Positions 62,770 to 64,000 of a stretch of 64,000 nucleotides of DNA are shown here, piece by piece (the stretch's first letter is position 1; the number at the start of each line of letters is the position of its first letter). Under the pieces are notes generated by a model. The model saw only the letters and a list, made by a program, of their open reading frames with translations. It was not told the origin of the DNA and ran no database searches. The stretch comes from Ramlibacter rhizophilus. GTDB taxonomy: Bacteria > Pseudomonadota > Gammaproteobacteria > Burkholderiales > Burkholderiaceae_C. The stretch spans positions 310,001 through 374,000 of the forward strand of contig NZ_SMLL01000001.1 in NCBI RefSeq assembly GCF_004681965.1, in the 5' to 3' direction. Both the position numbers and the translations under genes were made by a program.

Positions 62770-63492
62770 TCACTGAATCCATTCGGGCGGCCCGCCGTCC
62801 AGCACGGCACCCACCAGGTCGCCGGTGCGCGCGATGTGCCGGCGCAGCAGCTCCACGGCTTTTTCCGTGTCGCGCGCGAGGGCCGCGGCCATGAGCTTCT
62901 GGTGCTCGTCATGCTTGCGGCGTGGCGCCTGCCGGTACTTGGCCGTCCAGCGGCGGTAGTGTTCGGCGCGGTCGAACAGTACGTCGACCAGGTCGCGCAG
63001 GATCTCGGAGGTGCACGCCGCGTACAGGCTCAGGTGGAAGGCGCGGTGCCGCGCGGACCAGTCGTCGTCCAGGGCGCGGGGGCCGTCGCCGAGCCGTCGC
63101 TCCACCAGCGCCAGCGAATGCGCGGCCGCAACCACTCCCGCTTCCCAGCTGTCGTCACCGTGCGCGATCGAGTCGCTCAGCGCCTCGCATTCGACCAGCA
63201 GGCGCACGCGCACCAGGTCGGCCACGCCGTCGGACGTGAGCCGCGCGACGCGAAAGCCGCGGTTTTCGAGGGTGCTGACGATCCCCTGCTCGGCCAGCCG
63301 GTTCAACGCCTCGCGCACCGGGCTGCTGCTGACCCCGAGGCGGCGCGTGAGCTCCTCCACCCGCAGGCGGGTGCCGGGCTCGAAGTCGCAGCGCACGATG
63401 GCCTTGCGCAGCTCGCGATAGACGTGCTCGGAAACCGGCTCGGGAGACGCTGGAAGGGCAGGGGCTTTCACGTTCCGCGGATTGTGCCGCAT
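62770..63492 (-). CDS. GntR-family transcriptional regulator (FCD domain)
   Basis: A 240-residue FadR-type GntR regulator. The N-terminal winged helix has SEHVYRELRKAIVRCDFEPG followed by LGVSSSPVREALNRLAEQGI. The C-terminal FCD domain keeps the usual metal/ligand residues: D and H in DDDWSARHRAFHLSL and histidines in RKHDEHQKLM and RRHIARTG. It is divergent from the fumarylacetoacetate hydrolase-family gene, with a near-palindrome between them, and cotranscribed with the DUF1185 gene. It probably controls both directions. Confidence 0.92.
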   Translation of the reverse strand: MRHNPRNVKAPALPASPEPVSEHVYRELRKAIVRCDFEPGTRLRVEELTRRLGVSSSPVREALNRLAEQGIVSTLENRGFRVARLTSDGVADLVRVRLLVECEALSDSIAHGDDSWEAGVVAAAHSLALVERRLGDGPRALDDDWSARHRAFHLSLYAACTSEILRDLVDVLFDRAEHYRRWTAKYRQAPRRKHDEHQKLMAAALARDTEKAVELLRRHIARTGDLVGAVLDGGPPEWIQ

Positions 63493-63529
63493 CCACGAAC
63501 TGCGGCACCCGGGTTTGTGCCTATTTGGC

Positions 63530-63545
63530 GTTTTGTGCATAAAAC
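63530..63545. promoter_or_regulatory. Near-perfect palindrome, candidate GntR operator
   Basis: GTTTTGTGCATAAAAC agrees with its reverse complement at 14 of 16 positions and has a TGCA core. It lies 34 bases before the ATG of the hydrolase gene and 37 bases from the divergent GntR start. FadR-type regulators bind short palindromes in this position. Confidence 0.5.
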
Positions 63546-63579
63546 GTACCGTCATCGCTCAAACCCACGAGAGAGGCAC

Positions 63580-64000
63580 ATGAAGCTTGTTTCCTACCTA
63601 CACGACGGCCGCGAGGGCTGGGGCGCGGTCCAGGGTGATCGCATCACTGCGCTGGCAGAGCGCACCGGCTGCGCCGACCTGGCGAGCTTCCTGGGAAGTG
63701 CCGAGTTCGGCCGGCGCGACCAGCTCGTCGCCGACGCCCGGGACCAGCTGGCGCTGGCCGACGTGCAACTGCTGCCGGTCATCCCGCGCCCGGAAAAGAT
63801 CGTCTGCGCGGTGCGCAACTACATGGACCACCACCAGGAGGTGCTGGCGGCCGGGATGCAGCGAGAGCTCTCCGCGGAGCCGCCGATCTTCCTGCGCGTG
63901 TGGCGCTCGCAGGTGGCGCACGGACAGGCCATCATCCGGCCGCGGGTGTCCGAATCCCTGGACTGGGAGGGCGAACTCGCCGTGGTCATCGGCAAGGCCG
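63580..64000 (+). CDS. Fumarylacetoacetate hydrolase-family protein, N-terminal part
   Basis: The first 140 residues of a fumarylacetoacetate hydrolase-family protein, cut by the right edge. It begins MKLVSYLHDGREGWGAVQGD. Later PRPEKIVCAVRNYMDHHQEV and SLDWEGELAVVIGKA match the family; the ExE metal motif of the active site occurs as WEGELA. These enzymes cleave C-C bonds or hydrolyse acylpyruvates, often late in aromatic ring breakdown. A GAGAGGC ribosome-binding sequence precedes the ATG. Confidence 0.9.
   Translation, partial: MKLVSYLHDGREGWGAVQGDRITALAERTGCADLASFLGSAEFGRRDQLVADARDQLALADVQLLPVIPRPEKIVCAVRNYMDHHQEVLAAGMQRELSAEPPIFLRVWRSQVAHGQAIIRPRVSESLDWEGELAVVIGKA

Overview
The window reads as a chromosomal segment of a high-GC betaproteobacterium of the order Burkholderiales, most likely Comamonadaceae (Variovorax/Ramlibacter-like). 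Support: very GC-rich codon third positions, six orphan Bug-type periplasmic binding proteins of the tripartite tricarboxylate transporter (TTT) class, a monomeric isocitrate dehydrogenase, tandem cphA-like genes, and GC-rich inverted repeats of a kind common between genes in this group. No rRNA, tRNA, CRISPR array, prophage or transposase was seen. The genus is inference.

Layout. 1-4.5 kb: end of a Sua5/YrdC-like gene, a decayed LysR fragment, an AraC regulator with an orphan NuoB, small unknown genes, a GNAT acetyltransferase and a TetR regulator. 4.6-8.9 kb: a plus-strand operon of binding protein, Gfo/Idh/MocA oxidoreductase, DUF993 protein and TIM-barrel isomerase-like protein, probably a sugar-like catabolic route. 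9.0-20.7 kb: an eleven-cistron minus-strand acyl-CoA catabolic operon (enoyl-CoA hydratase, ADP-forming acyl-CoA synthetase, two acyl-CoA dehydrogenases, two SDRs, binding protein, carboxymuconolactone decarboxylase-like protein, a deleted hydratase pseudogene, CaiB/BaiF CoA-transferase, thiolase). 20.9-28.7 kb: an SMP-30 lactonase-like gene, a LysR regulator, then two near-duplicate luciferase-like monooxygenases flanking a binding protein, followed by SDR, VOC protein and a flavin reductase fused to an FCD-like domain.

28.7-36.3 kb: a cyanophycin locus, with an ABC exporter-type protein and DUF1854 protein divergent from a CphA-like protein with a degenerate second ATP site and a canonical cyanophycin synthetase. 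36.3-40.5 kb: IclR regulator divergent from two MaoC-type proteins, a binding protein and a CoA-transferase. 40.6-53.8 kb: mixed housekeeping and envelope genes (SUMF1-like protein, DUF1206 membrane protein, secreted alpha/beta hydrolase, PAS hybrid histidine kinase with a frameshift, monomeric isocitrate dehydrogenase, small hypotheticals, PHB-depolymerase-type esterase under a CopG regulator with a clear palindromic operator, and a frameshifted membrane/spermidine-synthase fusion). 53.8-64 kb: two divergent catabolic units around an IclR regulator (SDR, binding protein, VOC; and binding protein, FAD oxidoreductase, class V aminotransferase), a LysR regulator, a GntR/DUF1185 pair, and the start of a fumarylacetoacetate hydrolase-family gene cut by the window edge.

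Taken together this is an accessory-catabolism region. Each pathway carries its own regulator and its own TTT binding protein, but no TctA/TctB membrane genes are present. At least four genes carry frameshifts or deletions, so part of the region is either decaying or affected by indel errors in the assembly.
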